The translations under genes and the position numbers were made by a program. DNA of 7,597 nt from an uncultured Pseudorhodobacter sp. (lineage in GTDB: Bacteria > Pseudomonadota > Alphaproteobacteria > Rhodobacterales > Rhodobacteraceae). The notes below the pieces were generated by a model, which saw only the letters and a program-made list of their open reading frames with translations, searched no databases and was not told the DNA's origin. Where the stretch lies: assembly GCA_945952425.1 (NCBI GenBank), contig CAMFIX010000133.1, forward strand, positions 1 through 7,597. Direction: 5' to 3'. Of this stretch, positions 1 through 5,619 are shown one piece after another (the first letter of the stretch is position 1; each line of letters begins with the position of its first letter).

Positions 1-1
1 C

Positions 2-1483
2 CGCTGGACCTTGGGCCATTCGGTCACCTTCTTCGACAACGACTTCGCGGGCCGCATCGCGCAAAAGCAGATGCAGACGGCAAGGGCGGCGACGGATGTG
101 GTTTCGGGCTCCATCGAAACCATCGCCTTTTCGCTGGCCTCGGTCGTGGGCTCGGTCGCCTTGATGCTGGCCATCAACGGGGCGGTTTCGGTCGCGCTGA
201 TGGTCTGGGTCGTGGCCTATATCCTGTTCATCCGGCACTTCCTGCGCCGGGTGCGGGGCGCTTCGATGATGCGCGCCTCGGCGCGGGCGCATGTGACCGG
301 GCAGATCGTCGATACGGTCACCAATATGAAGACCGTGAAGCTCTTTGCCCATGCCGAACACGAAGACCGCGTGGCCCTGGACGCGATGGGGAGCTTTCGC
401 GACAGCGCCTTGAAATACGGGGCGATTTCGTCATGGTTCCGCTTCAACCTGATGGCCTTGGCGGGGGTGCTGCCGGTTCTGCTGGTCGGCATGACGATCT
501 GGCTGTGGATGCAGGGCGGGGCGACGGCGGGCGACATCGCGGCGGCGGGGGCGATCTCGTTCCGGCTTTCCCAGATGACCGGCTGGGTTTCGTTCAGCTT
601 GATGACGATCTTTGGCAACCTGGGCGAGGTCGAGGACGGCATCCGCACCCTGACGCCGCCGCATTCGCTGGTCGATGCGCCCGGCGCGGTGGATATGCCC
701 CGCGTGAAGGGCGAGATCGTGATGGATCACGTCTCCTTCGCCTATGGCCGCCGCAAGGGGGGCCTGCAAGAGGTCAGCTTGCGCATCGCGCCGGGCGAGA
801 AGATCGGCATCGTCGGGGCCTCGGGCGCCGGGAAATCGACCTTGGTCAACCTGCTGCTGCGGCTTTACGACACCGAAAAAGGCGCGGTGCGGATCGACGG
901 CCAGGATGTGCGCGGTGTGACGCAGGAAAGCCTGCGCCGCCAGATCGGCATGGTCACGCAGGAAACCGCGATGTTCAACCGTTCGGCCCGCGAGAACATC
1001 CTTTACGGCCGCCCCGATGCGACCGAGGCAGAGCTTTACGCCGCGGCCCAACAGGCCGAGGCGCATGAGTTCATCCTGGGCCTGCGCGATCACCAGGGCC
1101 GCACCGGCTATGAGGCCTACCTGGGCGAGCGGGGGGTAAAACTCTCGGGCGGGCAGCGCCAGCGGATCGCTTTGGCCCGCGCCTTCCTGAAGGACGCGCC
1201 GATCCTGGTGCTGGACGAGGCGACCTCGGCGCTGGACTCGGAGGTCGAGGCCTCGATCCAGGCCGCTCTGCACCGGGTGATGGAGGGCAAGACCGTGCTG
1301 GCCATCGCGCACCGGCTTTCCACCATCGCCGAGATGGACCGGATCATCGTGCTGGAGCAGGGCCGCGTCGTCGAACAGGGCTCTCACGCCGCGCTTCTGG
1401 CGCAGGGGGGGCTTTACGCGCGGTATTGGAACAGGCAAAGCGGCGGTTTCATCGGGACCGACGAGAAGGAAGCCGCGGAGTGA
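2..1483 (+). CDS. ABC exporter, fused permease and ATP-binding protein (5' partial)
   Basis: This is the C-terminal 493 residues of an inner-membrane ABC exporter half-transporter; the frame is open back to the window edge, so the true start lies upstream. The fragment begins inside the transmembrane domain, with hydrophobic segments near residues 38-58, 62-80 and 150-170 (numbered from the first visible codon). A complete ATPase domain follows: Walker A GASGAGKST at 272-280, Q-loop Gln320, signature LSGGQ at 381-385, Walker B ILVLDE at 401-406 and H-loop His437. The permease-then-ATPase order and the motif spacing match the B-type exporters (MsbA/BmrA-like), usually about 600 residues, so roughly 110 residues are missing. 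These proteins normally dimerise and use ATP to extrude lipids or hydrophobic compounds; the substrate cannot be read from the sequence. All catalytic motifs are intact. The stop overlaps the next gene's start. The family call is secure, the specific function is not. Confidence 0.93.
   Translation, partial: RWTLGHSVTFFDNDFAGRIAQKQMQTARAATDVVSGSIETIAFSLASVVGSVALMLAINGAVSVALMVWVVAYILFIRHFLRRVRGASMMRASARAHVTGQIVDTVTNMKTVKLFAHAEHEDRVALDAMGSFRDSALKYGAISSWFRFNLMALAGVLPVLLVGMTIWLWMQGGATAGDIAAAGAISFRLSQMTGWVSFSLMTIFGNLGEVEDGIRTLTPPHSLVDAPGAVDMPRVKGEIVMDHVSFAYGRRKGGLQEVSLRIAPGEKIGIVGASGAGKSTLVNLLLRLYDTEKGAVRIDGQDVRGVTQESLRRQIGMVTQETAMFNRSARENILYGRPDATEAELYAAAQQAEAHEFILGLRDHQGRTGYEAYLGERGVKLSGGQRQRIALARAFLKDAPILVLDEATSALDSEVEASIQAALHRVMEGKTVLAIAHRLSTIAEMDRIIVLEQGRVVEQGSHAALLAQGGLYARYWNRQSGGFIGTDEKEAAE
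1465..1470 (+). promoter_or_regulatory. Ribosome binding site fixing the RNA methyltransferase start
   Basis: GAAGGA lies inside the last codons of the ABC transporter, nine bases before the GTG at 1480. It supports that GTG over the upstream in-frame TTG at 1426, which has no comparable site and would add 18 basic, non-family residues. Confidence 0.7.
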
Positions 1484-2700
1484 GACTGACCATCGCAAGG
1501 CTGGGCCATCGTGGCGACGGCATCGGTGCCGGAGATTCTGGCGGCATTTATGCCCCCGGAACCCTGCCGGGCGAAGAGGTCGAGGGCGAGCTGCAAGGCG
1601 ACACTTTGACCGGCATCCGCATCGTCACCCCCTCGGCCGCGCGGGTGAAGCCGCCCTGCGCCCATGCGCGGTCTTGCGGCGGCTGCCTGATGCAGCATGC
1701 CAGCGATGCGACGGTGGCCGAGTGGAAGACCGCCATCGTGAAAGGCGCCCTGGACGGCCAGGGGATCGCGACCGAGATCCGCCCCATCGTCACCTCCGCC
1801 GCGCGAAGCCGCCGGCGGGCGACCCTCGCCGCGCGGCGCACCAAGGGCGGCGTGCTGATGGGGTTCCACTTGCGCGCCTCTGACACGATCGCCCCGGTGC
1901 CGAACTGCCAGCTGCTGCACCCCGAGCTGATCGCGACCTTCCCGGCGCTGGAGGCTTTGGTGAAGATCGGCGGCTCGCGCACCGCCGAGATGTCGCTGGC
2001 GGTGACCCGGACGCTCACCGGCGCCGATGTTGTGGTCAGCGGCGCCAAGGAGGCCGATGCGGCCCTGCAACTGGACCTCGCCCGCCTGGTCGAGGCGCAT
2101 GGCCTCGCCCGGCTGACCTGGAACGGCGAGGCGGTGGCACAGCGCACGCCGCCCCTGGTGAAGATCGGCGCGGCGCGGGTTCCTCTGCCCCCCGCCGCCT
2201 TCCTGCAGGCGACCGAAGAGGGCGAGGCGGCCTTGCTCGCCGCCGTCCGCGAGGCGGTCGGTCCGGCCCGCAAGATCACCGACCTGTTCTCCGGCCTCGG
2301 CACCTTTTCCCTTCCCCTCGCCCAGCAGGCCGAGGTTCATGCGGTGGAGGGCGACGCCAAGCTTCTGACCGCTTTGGACAAGGGTTTCCGTATGGCGGAA
2401 GGGCTGAAGAAGGTCACCACCGAGACCCGCGACCTCTTCCGCCGCCCGCTGGAGCCCGACGAGTTCAAGGGCGTCGAGGCCGTCGTCATCGACCCGCCCC
2501 GCGCCGGGGCCGAGGCGCAAAGCCTGACGCTGGCCGGGTCCAAGGTGCCGGTCATCGCCGCAGTCTCCTGCAACCCGATCACCTTTGCCCGCGATGCCCG
2601 CATCCTGGCCGAGGGCGGTTACAAGCTGCAATGGGTGCGCCCCATCGACCAGTTCCGCTGGTCCAACCATGTCGAGCTCGCCGCGCTTTTCACGCTTTGA
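1480..2700 (+). CDS. rlmD: TrmA/RlmD-family m5U RNA methyltransferase
   Basis: A class I SAM-dependent enzyme that methylates C5 of a uridine in RNA; in the RlmD/RumA branch this is a 23S rRNA position. In the 406-residue product, residues 1-50 form a short TRAM-like N-terminus. Cys60, Cys66, Cys69 and Cys143 match the family's [4Fe-4S] pattern (C-x5-CGGC followed by a distant Cys). The SAM-binding segment is TDLFSGLGTFSLPLA at 267-281. IDPPRAG at 337-343 and SCNP at 363-366 follow, Cys364 being the expected covalent nucleophile. The C-terminal DQF...NHVELAALF stretch is also typical. At 406 residues it is slightly shorter than E. coli RlmD (433). The GTG start is chosen because it overlaps the ABC stop as GTGA and has GAAGGA nine bases upstream, implying translational coupling. 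Family membership is very clear. The exact target (23S rRNA versus tRNA) is inferred, so the symbol is provisional. Confidence 0.88.
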   Translation: MRLTIARLGHRGDGIGAGDSGGIYAPGTLPGEEVEGELQGDTLTGIRIVTPSAARVKPPCAHARSCGGCLMQHASDATVAEWKTAIVKGALDGQGIATEIRPIVTSAARSRRRATLAARRTKGGVLMGFHLRASDTIAPVPNCQLLHPELIATFPALEALVKIGGSRTAEMSLAVTRTLTGADVVVSGAKEADAALQLDLARLVEAHGLARLTWNGEAVAQRTPPLVKIGAARVPLPPAAFLQATEEGEAALLAAVREAVGPARKITDLFSGLGTFSLPLAQQAEVHAVEGDAKLLTALDKGFRMAEGLKKVTTETRDLFRRPLEPDEFKGVEAVVIDPPRAGAEAQSLTLAGSKVPVIAAVSCNPITFARDARILAEGGYKLQWVRPIDQFRWSNHVELAALFTL

Positions 2701-2759
2701 CCCCCGGCCGGATCGCGCGCCCCGCCGCGTTCACGCTTTAGCGAGTCCGATCTTGTCGC

Positions 2760-2789
2760 TTGGCAAGCCGCCCCGCTTCGCGTTAGAGG
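2760..2789 (+). promoter_or_regulatory. Candidate sigma-70 promoter for the YkuD lipoprotein
   Basis: TTGGCA at 2760-2765 matches five of six bases of the -35 consensus. TAGAGG at 2784-2789, after an 18-base spacer, matches three of six of the -10; TTAGAG one base earlier gives a 17-base spacer. The predicted start is near 2796, about 26 bases before the ATG. The 121-bp gap after the methyltransferase is consistent with a separate promoter. The -10 is weak, so this is tentative. Confidence 0.35.
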
Positions 2790-2821
2790 CTGGAAAAACC
2801 GCGAGCAGGCAAGGGACAGTC

Positions 2822-3328
2822 ATGGCCGCTTTTCTCCGGGTGATCCTCGTCACCCTGTCGTTTTTGGGCCTTTCGGGCTGTTTCTCCTTCTCCTCCGGCC
2901 CGGCGCCCTATACCGGCCCGGCGATCACCCTGGTCGAAATCCACAAGGCCGACCGCAAGATGTTCCTGATCGCCGGCGACAAGGTGGTGAAGACCTACAA
3001 CATCCAGCTGGGCGGCAATCCGGTCGGGCCGAAGCAGTTCGAAGGCGACGGCAAGACGCCCGAGGGCAGCTATTACATCACCCACCGCAACCCGCGCTCG
3101 GCCTATCACCTGTCCTTGGGGATTTCCTATCCCAATGCCGCGCAGGTGGCCTATGCCAAGGCGCAGGGCAAGCAGCCGGGCGGGGACATCTTCGTGCATG
3201 GCCAGCCGAACCGGCGGTCTTCCGGCGGGGGCGACTGGACGGCGGGCTGCATCGCCGTCACCAACCGCGAGATCGAAGAGATCTACCGCATGGTGAACCC
3301 CGGAACGCCGATCAACATCTTCCCGTGA
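2822..3328 (+). CDS. L,D-transpeptidase (YkuD) family lipoprotein
   Basis: A 168-residue envelope lipoprotein with a YkuD catalytic domain. These domains use an active-site Cys to cross-link or cut peptidoglycan stem peptides, or to attach lipoproteins. Residues 1-19 are a hydrophobic signal ending in the lipobox LSGC, with Cys20 as the lipidation site. The YkuD domain runs from about 34 to 168. It contains GKTPEGSY at 77-84, His126 in FVHGQ and Cys143 in DWTAGCIAV, followed by the usual EIEEIY helix. The position three before the catalytic Cys is Thr, where many members have Ser (SxGC). The ATG at 2822 is preferred because AAGGGA sits five bases upstream and the signal peptide starts there; the frame stays open to 2585, but that would put the signal 79 residues inside the protein. 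It converges on the CAP gene across a shared terminator. Transpeptidase versus endopeptidase activity cannot be decided here. Confidence 0.9.
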   Translation: MAAFLRVILVTLSFLGLSGCFSFSSGPAPYTGPAITLVEIHKADRKMFLIAGDKVVKTYNIQLGGNPVGPKQFEGDGKTPEGSYYITHRNPRSAYHLSLGISYPNAAQVAYAKAQGKQPGGDIFVHGQPNRRSSGGGDWTAGCIAVTNREIEEIYRMVNPGTPINIFP

Positions 3329-3332
3329 CAGC

Positions 3333-3363
3333 AAAAGGCCCCGAGCAGCGCTCGGGGCCTTTT
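3333..3363. terminator. Bidirectional intrinsic terminator between convergent genes
   Basis: A perfect 14-bp stem has arms at 3333-3346 and 3350-3363 and a 3-nt AGC loop. It reads AAAAGGCCCCGAGC on one side and ends in TTTT on the other, so each strand has a GC-rich hairpin flanked by A and U runs. It lies between the stops of the YkuD lipoprotein (3328) and the CAP lipoprotein (3368) and can end both transcripts. Confidence 0.9.
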
Positions 3364-3367
3364 CGAT

Positions 3368-3889
3368 TTAGACCGCCTGGCCGAAGAGCGCCGTCCACCA
3401 CAGCTTGCCCGAGGTCTCCTGGAACCAGGCGAAACCGAAATCGGTGGCCCGCGGGTCCAGCAGCAGGGCGCGGGTGTCGGATTGGCCGGACCAGTCGCCC
3501 AGGGTCTCCAGCTCGGTCTGATAGGTCTCCGAGATCAGCTCGCCCAGAAGCTTGCCCGCATAGCCCACGCGCTGCACCCGCACCAGGGGCGACGACCCGT
3601 CCGAGCCGAAATGCCAGGGCCGGTTCTGCACCGCCATGTCGCGCGAATGGGCGGCGCAGGCGGCGATCAGCTGGGCGTTGAAGGCCACCGGCCCCGCCCC
3701 CTTGGTCTGGCGCAGCGAGTTCACCCCGTCGAGCATGCGATAGGAAATCGCCCCCTCGTCACCGGGCTTGATCGGGTAGACCTTGGGCAAGGGCTTGCCA
3801 TCGGCGCCCAGGGGCACGGGGGCAGGGGCCGGCGCACAGGCGGCCAATGCCGCGGCGGCGCCAAGGAAAAGGGCAGAGCGTCGTTCCAT
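3368..3889 (-). CDS. CAP/SCP-domain lipoprotein
   Basis: A 173-residue predicted lipoprotein. The signal MERRSALFLGAAAALAAC ends in lipobox LAAC, with Cys18 as the lipidated residue. A Pro/Ala-rich linker (19-40) leads into a bacterial CAP domain (CAP/SCP/PR-1-like, as in YkwD). Supporting features are the early NSLR helix (57-60), HSRDMA (81-86), HFGSDGSSP (93-101), RVGYAG (107-112), Glu117 where the family's GEN(I/L) motif sits (here GEL), and the C-terminal WWTALFG strand (164-170). Bacterial CAP proteins are exported and of mostly unsettled biochemical role, though often linked to envelope or cell-wall physiology. The start is supported by AGGTGA just upstream on the minus strand. It sits between two YkuD genes, which fits an envelope role by association only. 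I found no convincing promoter in the 181-bp divergent gap upstream. Confidence 0.85.
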   Translation of the reverse strand: MERRSALFLGAAAALAACAPAPAPVPLGADGKPLPKVYPIKPGDEGAISYRMLDGVNSLRQTKGAGPVAFNAQLIAACAAHSRDMAVQNRPWHFGSDGSSPLVRVQRVGYAGKLLGELISETYQTELETLGDWSGQSDTRALLLDPRATDFGFAWFQETSGKLWWTALFGQAV

Positions 3890-4056
3890 CTTTCACCTGT
3901 ATCGCGCCCTTTCCGGGCCTTCGCTGGGCTTTCTCCTAGCTCAAATCTCCGCGATGGAAAACCCTTGGCGGGAAAGCCCGGCTTGACTTCGCTGTGAATT
4001 GAAGATTGCCGCGCCAGGATGTATGTCGGGCGCATCGAGAAGCAGAAAAATCCGTC

Positions 4057-4062
4057 AAGGAG
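4057..4062 (+). promoter_or_regulatory. Ribosome binding site fixing the second YkuD start
   Basis: AAGGAG is spaced eight bases from the ATG at 4071. This selects that ATG over the in-frame codon at 3999, which lacks such a site and would bury the twin-arginine signal. Confidence 0.75.
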
Positions 4063-4070
4063 TTCCAGCC

Positions 4071-4679
4071 ATGTGTGACGACACGCCCCGCGTCCCCGGG
4101 CGCCGCCTTTTCCTTGGGGCAGCCGCGGCCGGCCTGGCCGGTGCCGCTTTCCCCGCGCGGGCCGAGGATTTCGCCAATTCCACCGAATTCGAACAGGCCG
4201 CCACGCCGAACACGCGGGCGAATATCTCCAGCTTCGTGCTGCGCGACTGGCGGGATTTCTTCGACAACACCAAGGGCGGCGCGATCCTGTGCGACATCAC
4301 CTCGCGCGCGCTGCATTACTGGAGCGAGGACCAGTCGGTCTATCGGCTTTACCCGACCTCGGTGCCGCTGACCGACGAGCTGACCAAGCGCGGCAAGGCG
4401 ACCATCGTGCGCAAGGCGGAAAACCCGCCGTGGCGCGCCACCCCGGGCGAGCTGGCGCGCAACCCCGATTGGCCCAAGGTCGTGCCGGGCGGGTCGCCCG
4501 AAAACCCGATGGGCGTGCGGGCGATGTATCTGTCCTGGCCGACCTATGCGATCCATGGCACGCATGACACCCGCAAGATCGGGCGGCGGTCGTCGAACGG
4601 CTGCATCGGGCTTTACAACGAACATATCATCGAGCTTTACGGCATGGCGGGCATCGGGACGCAGGTCGTCCTGCTGTAA
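4071..4679 (+). CDS. L,D-transpeptidase (YkuD) family protein with Tat-like signal
   Basis: A 202-residue exported protein with a YkuD domain, expected to act on peptidoglycan in the periplasm. The N-terminus has a twin-arginine-like signal: GRRLFLGAA at 10-18, a hydrophobic Ala/Gly stretch to 27, and a likely cleavage after PARA (28-31). The catalytic domain spans about 71-202. It includes AILCDI at 71-76, His162 in AIHGTHD, and SSNGCIGL at 174-181 with Cys178 as nucleophile; this has the canonical SxGC, unlike the neighbouring YkuD lipoprotein. PMGVRAMYL at 146-154 is also typical. The length suits a single-domain ErfK/YbiS/YcfS/YnhG-type enzyme with no separate LysM domain. Tat export would be unusual but is a pattern seen in Rhodobacterales YkuD proteins; a Sec route cannot be excluded because the motif (RRLFLG) is only near consensus. 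It is transcribed divergently from the CAP lipoprotein and carries its own AAGGAG. Confidence 0.9.
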   Translation: MCDDTPRVPGRRLFLGAAAAGLAGAAFPARAEDFANSTEFEQAATPNTRANISSFVLRDWRDFFDNTKGGAILCDITSRALHYWSEDQSVYRLYPTSVPLTDELTKRGKATIVRKAENPPWRATPGELARNPDWPKVVPGGSPENPMGVRAMYLSWPTYAIHGTHDTRKIGRRSSNGCIGLYNEHIIELYGMAGIGTQVVLL

Positions 4680-4702
4680 CCCGCCCCCCGGATTAGCGCC
4701 TG

Positions 4703-4730
4703 CCGCCGGCCCGTCGATGCGGGCGGGCGG
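4703..4730 (+). terminator. Stem-loop after the second YkuD gene, possible terminator
   Basis: CCGCC at 4703-4707 pairs with GGCGG at 4726-4730. After one G-G mismatch, GCCCG at 4709-4713 pairs with CGGGC at 4720-4724 around a 6-nt loop. It begins 23 bases after the stop codon. Only CTTGG follows, with no real U run, so it may be a weak or Rho-assisted terminator or a 3'-end stabiliser. Confidence 0.45.
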
Positions 4731-4769
4731 CTTGGCCATCGGGGACGATATGGCCCAGAATCTGCCCTA

Positions 4770-4829
4770 GTGTTGCCAAATTGACGATTCTGCAGCGGAG
4801 ATGGGCAAAAAACCGGGGCAACCTGTTGC
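4770..4829. promoter_or_regulatory. GCAAC/GTTGC elements upstream of twin peptide 1
   Basis: GTGTTGCCA at 4770-4778 is the exact complement of TGGCAACAC, which occurs twice upstream of the second twin gene. A 12-bp dyad GCAAC-CT-GTTGC lies at 4818-4829 and overlaps the proposed -35. These look like possible operator half-sites. I do not recognise a known regulator's consensus in them. Confidence 0.3.
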
Positions 4830-4854
4830 AAAGCTTTGTGCGCTCTGCTTTGAC
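4825..4854 (+). promoter_or_regulatory. Candidate promoter of twin peptide gene 1
   Basis: TTGCAA at 4826-4831 serves as -35. A 17-base spacer ends in TGC, giving an extended -10, and is followed by TTTGAC at 4849-4854. The -10 alone is poor (three of six). The arrangement GTTGCAAA-N13-TGCTTT recurs with identical spacing before the paralogous gene, which raises confidence. Predicted start is near 4861, leaving a leader of about 70 nt. Confidence 0.45.
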
Positions 4855-4929
4855 GTCTTCATGAGGAACATCTTGGGTGCGTCCGCCGCCTCTGCGACAC
4901 CCGGCCGGGCGCTGAAACTGGAGTTAACT

Positions 4930-5112
4930 ATGAAGAAGATCGCTCTCGCTGCCGCCCTTTCCCTGGCTGCTTCCACCGCTTTCGCCGGTGGCGCCAAGGA
5001 AGTCACCATGCCGACCCCGGAAGTCGTGGCGAAGACCACCTCGTCGTCGGCTGGCGGCCTGGTCGTTCCGCTGCTGCTCCTGCTCGTGCTGGCTGCCGCC
5101 GCTTCGAACTGA
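4930..5112 (+). CDS. Small exported/membrane peptide, twin 1
   Basis: A 60-residue protein of unknown function. Residues 1-19 form a classic signal peptide (MKK, a hydrophobic Ala/Leu core, AFA before Gly20). A polar Pro/Thr/Ser-rich stretch covers 20-41. A Gly-Gly then leads into a very hydrophobic tail (VVPLLLLLVLAAAA, 45-58) ending in SN. If the signal is cleaved, a 41-residue peptide with one C-terminal membrane segment remains; if not, two helices could form a hairpin. There is no Cys, His or aromatic residue in the mature part, so a ligand-binding or catalytic role is not apparent. TGGAG lies six bases before the ATG. An open frame reaches back to 4801, but this ATG gives the signal peptide and aligns exactly with the paralog at 5349. 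It is monocistronic, with its own terminator. I recall similar short proteins near hemH in Rhodobacteraceae but cannot confirm this here. Confidence 0.85.
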   Translation: MKKIALAAALSLAASTAFAGGAKEVTMPTPEVVAKTTSSSAGGLVVPLLLLLVLAAAASN

Positions 5113-5132
5113 GCTTCGGTTCTTGAATTTGG

Positions 5133-5169
5133 AAAGACGGCGGGCTGCCCGCCGTCTTTTCTATTTTTG
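5133..5169 (+). terminator. Intrinsic terminator of twin peptide gene 1
   Basis: A 12-bp perfect stem has arms at 5133-5144 (AAAGACGGCGGG) and 5148-5159 and a CTG loop. It is followed by a T-rich tail (TTTTCTATTTTT). It begins 20 bases after the stop codon and separates the two paralogous genes into independent transcripts. Confidence 0.92.
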
Positions 5170-5182
5170 CCCACCGGCAATA

Positions 5183-5202
5183 TGGCAACACTCTGGCAAC
5201 AC
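5183..5202 (+). repeat. Tandem 9-mer TGGCAACAC, possible operator
   Basis: TGGCAACAC occurs at 5183-5191 and 5194-5202, an 11-bp period that would place both copies on the same DNA face. They lie about 35-55 bases upstream of the proposed -35 of twin gene 2. The complement of the same 9-mer lies at 4770-4778 before twin gene 1. This suggests an activator or repressor site of unknown identity. Confidence 0.4.
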
Positions 5203-5236
5203 AGGGCTGATTCCTGCCACATTGCGCCCGAGTCCG

Positions 5237-5266
5237 GTTGCAAATCCCCGCCCGAAATGCTTTTAT
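5237..5266 (+). promoter_or_regulatory. Candidate promoter of twin peptide gene 2
   Basis: TTGCAA at 5238-5243 (four of six) is followed by a 17-base spacer ending in TGC and by TTTTAT at 5261-5266 (four of six, extended -10). It has the same GTTGCAAA-N13-TGCTTT layout as before the first twin. Predicted start is near 5273, giving a leader of about 75 nt. Confidence 0.55.
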
Positions 5267-5348
5267 CCGGGCCACGAGCAACAATTCTGTCGCGCCCCCC
5301 CTGGCACGGGGATCGGACAAGCGGCCGGATATACAAACGGAGATACCC

Positions 5349-5540
5349 ATGAAGAAAATCGCTCTCGCCGCCGCCCTGACCCTGGCCGCCTCGACCGCTT
5401 TCGCCGGTGGCATGAACCAGCCGGTCGTCGAGCCCGCTCCGGTCGTGGCCCAGACCACCCAAACCTCTTCCTCGAACGGCGGCCTCGTCGTTCCGCTGCT
5501 GCTGCTCCTGGTCGTCGCTGCGGCCGTTGCCAGCAACTGA
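5349..5540 (+). CDS. Small exported/membrane peptide, twin 2
   Basis: A 63-residue paralog of the upstream gene, function unknown. The first 21 residues differ from twin 1 only at position 11 (Thr for Ser), with the signal again ending AFA at 17-19. The middle has diverged: residues 22-43 are rich in Pro, Val, Gln, Thr and Ser with a single acidic residue (Glu28). The tail returns to the shared pattern, GGLVVPLLLLLV at 44-55 then Ala/Val and a terminal SN. No Cys, His or aromatic residue is present. GGAG is six bases before the ATG. An in-frame extension to 5238 is rejected because it would hide the signal peptide and include the promoter. Conservation of both ends with a variable centre suggests that export and membrane insertion are under selection. 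It converges on hemH, 79 bp away. Confidence 0.87.
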   Translation: MKKIALAAALTLAASTAFAGGMNQPVVEPAPVVAQTTQTSSSNGGLVVPLLLLLVVAAAVASN

Positions 5541-5563
5541 GATCGGGCAGCCCGGTTTGCGAG

Positions 5564-5589
5564 GGGCGGCACCTAGGTGCCGTCCTTTT
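5564..5589 (+). terminator. Intrinsic terminator of twin peptide gene 2
   Basis: CGGCACC at 5567-5573 pairs with GGTGCCG at 5576-5582, extended outward by GGG against TCC with one G-U pair. It is followed by TTTTG. The CTAG centre forms the loop. On the minus strand no U run follows, so it mainly serves the plus-strand gene and not hemH. Confidence 0.8.
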
Positions 5590-5619
5590 GCATTTGGCCC
5601 CCTCTGAAAGGCCGGCCGG

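Noticed and set aside
431..2670. Long minus-strand open frames (355 aa at 431-1498 and 418 aa at 1414-2670)
   Set aside because: They lie opposite genes with intact family motifs, have Arg/Gln/His-rich low-quality composition and no recognisable domain. They are typical GC-rich antisense shadows.
2585..2821. N-terminal extension of the YkuD lipoprotein back to 2585
   Set aside because: It would overlap the methyltransferase and bury the lipobox signal. The ATG at 2822 has a good ribosome site.
3890..4070. Promoters in the divergent gap between the CAP gene and the second YkuD gene
   Set aside because: TTGACT at 3983 and TTGAAG at 3999 resemble -35 boxes. The only partner -10 found, TATGTC at 4022, is weak, and nothing acceptable was found on the minus strand. 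The short stems (3906-3918 and 3969-3980) have only 4 bp each.
4923..4928. GTTAAC palindrome before twin peptide 1 as a CtrA-type site
   Set aside because: Only one half of a TTAA-N7-TTAA pattern is present and it lies in the ribosome-binding region.
4801..4929. N-terminal extension of twin peptide 1
   Set aside because: It would place a typical signal peptide 43 residues inside the protein and cover the proposed promoter. The paralog aligns from the ATG at 4930.
4930..5540. Twin peptides as type I toxins or holins
   Set aside because: They have cleavable-looking signal peptides, and I see no antisense RNA promoter, lysis partner or phage context.
5610..5617. GGCCGGCC palindrome near the hemH stop as a terminator
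   Set aside because: It is self-complementary with no loop and no U run on the minus strand. It is more likely a chance GC palindrome.
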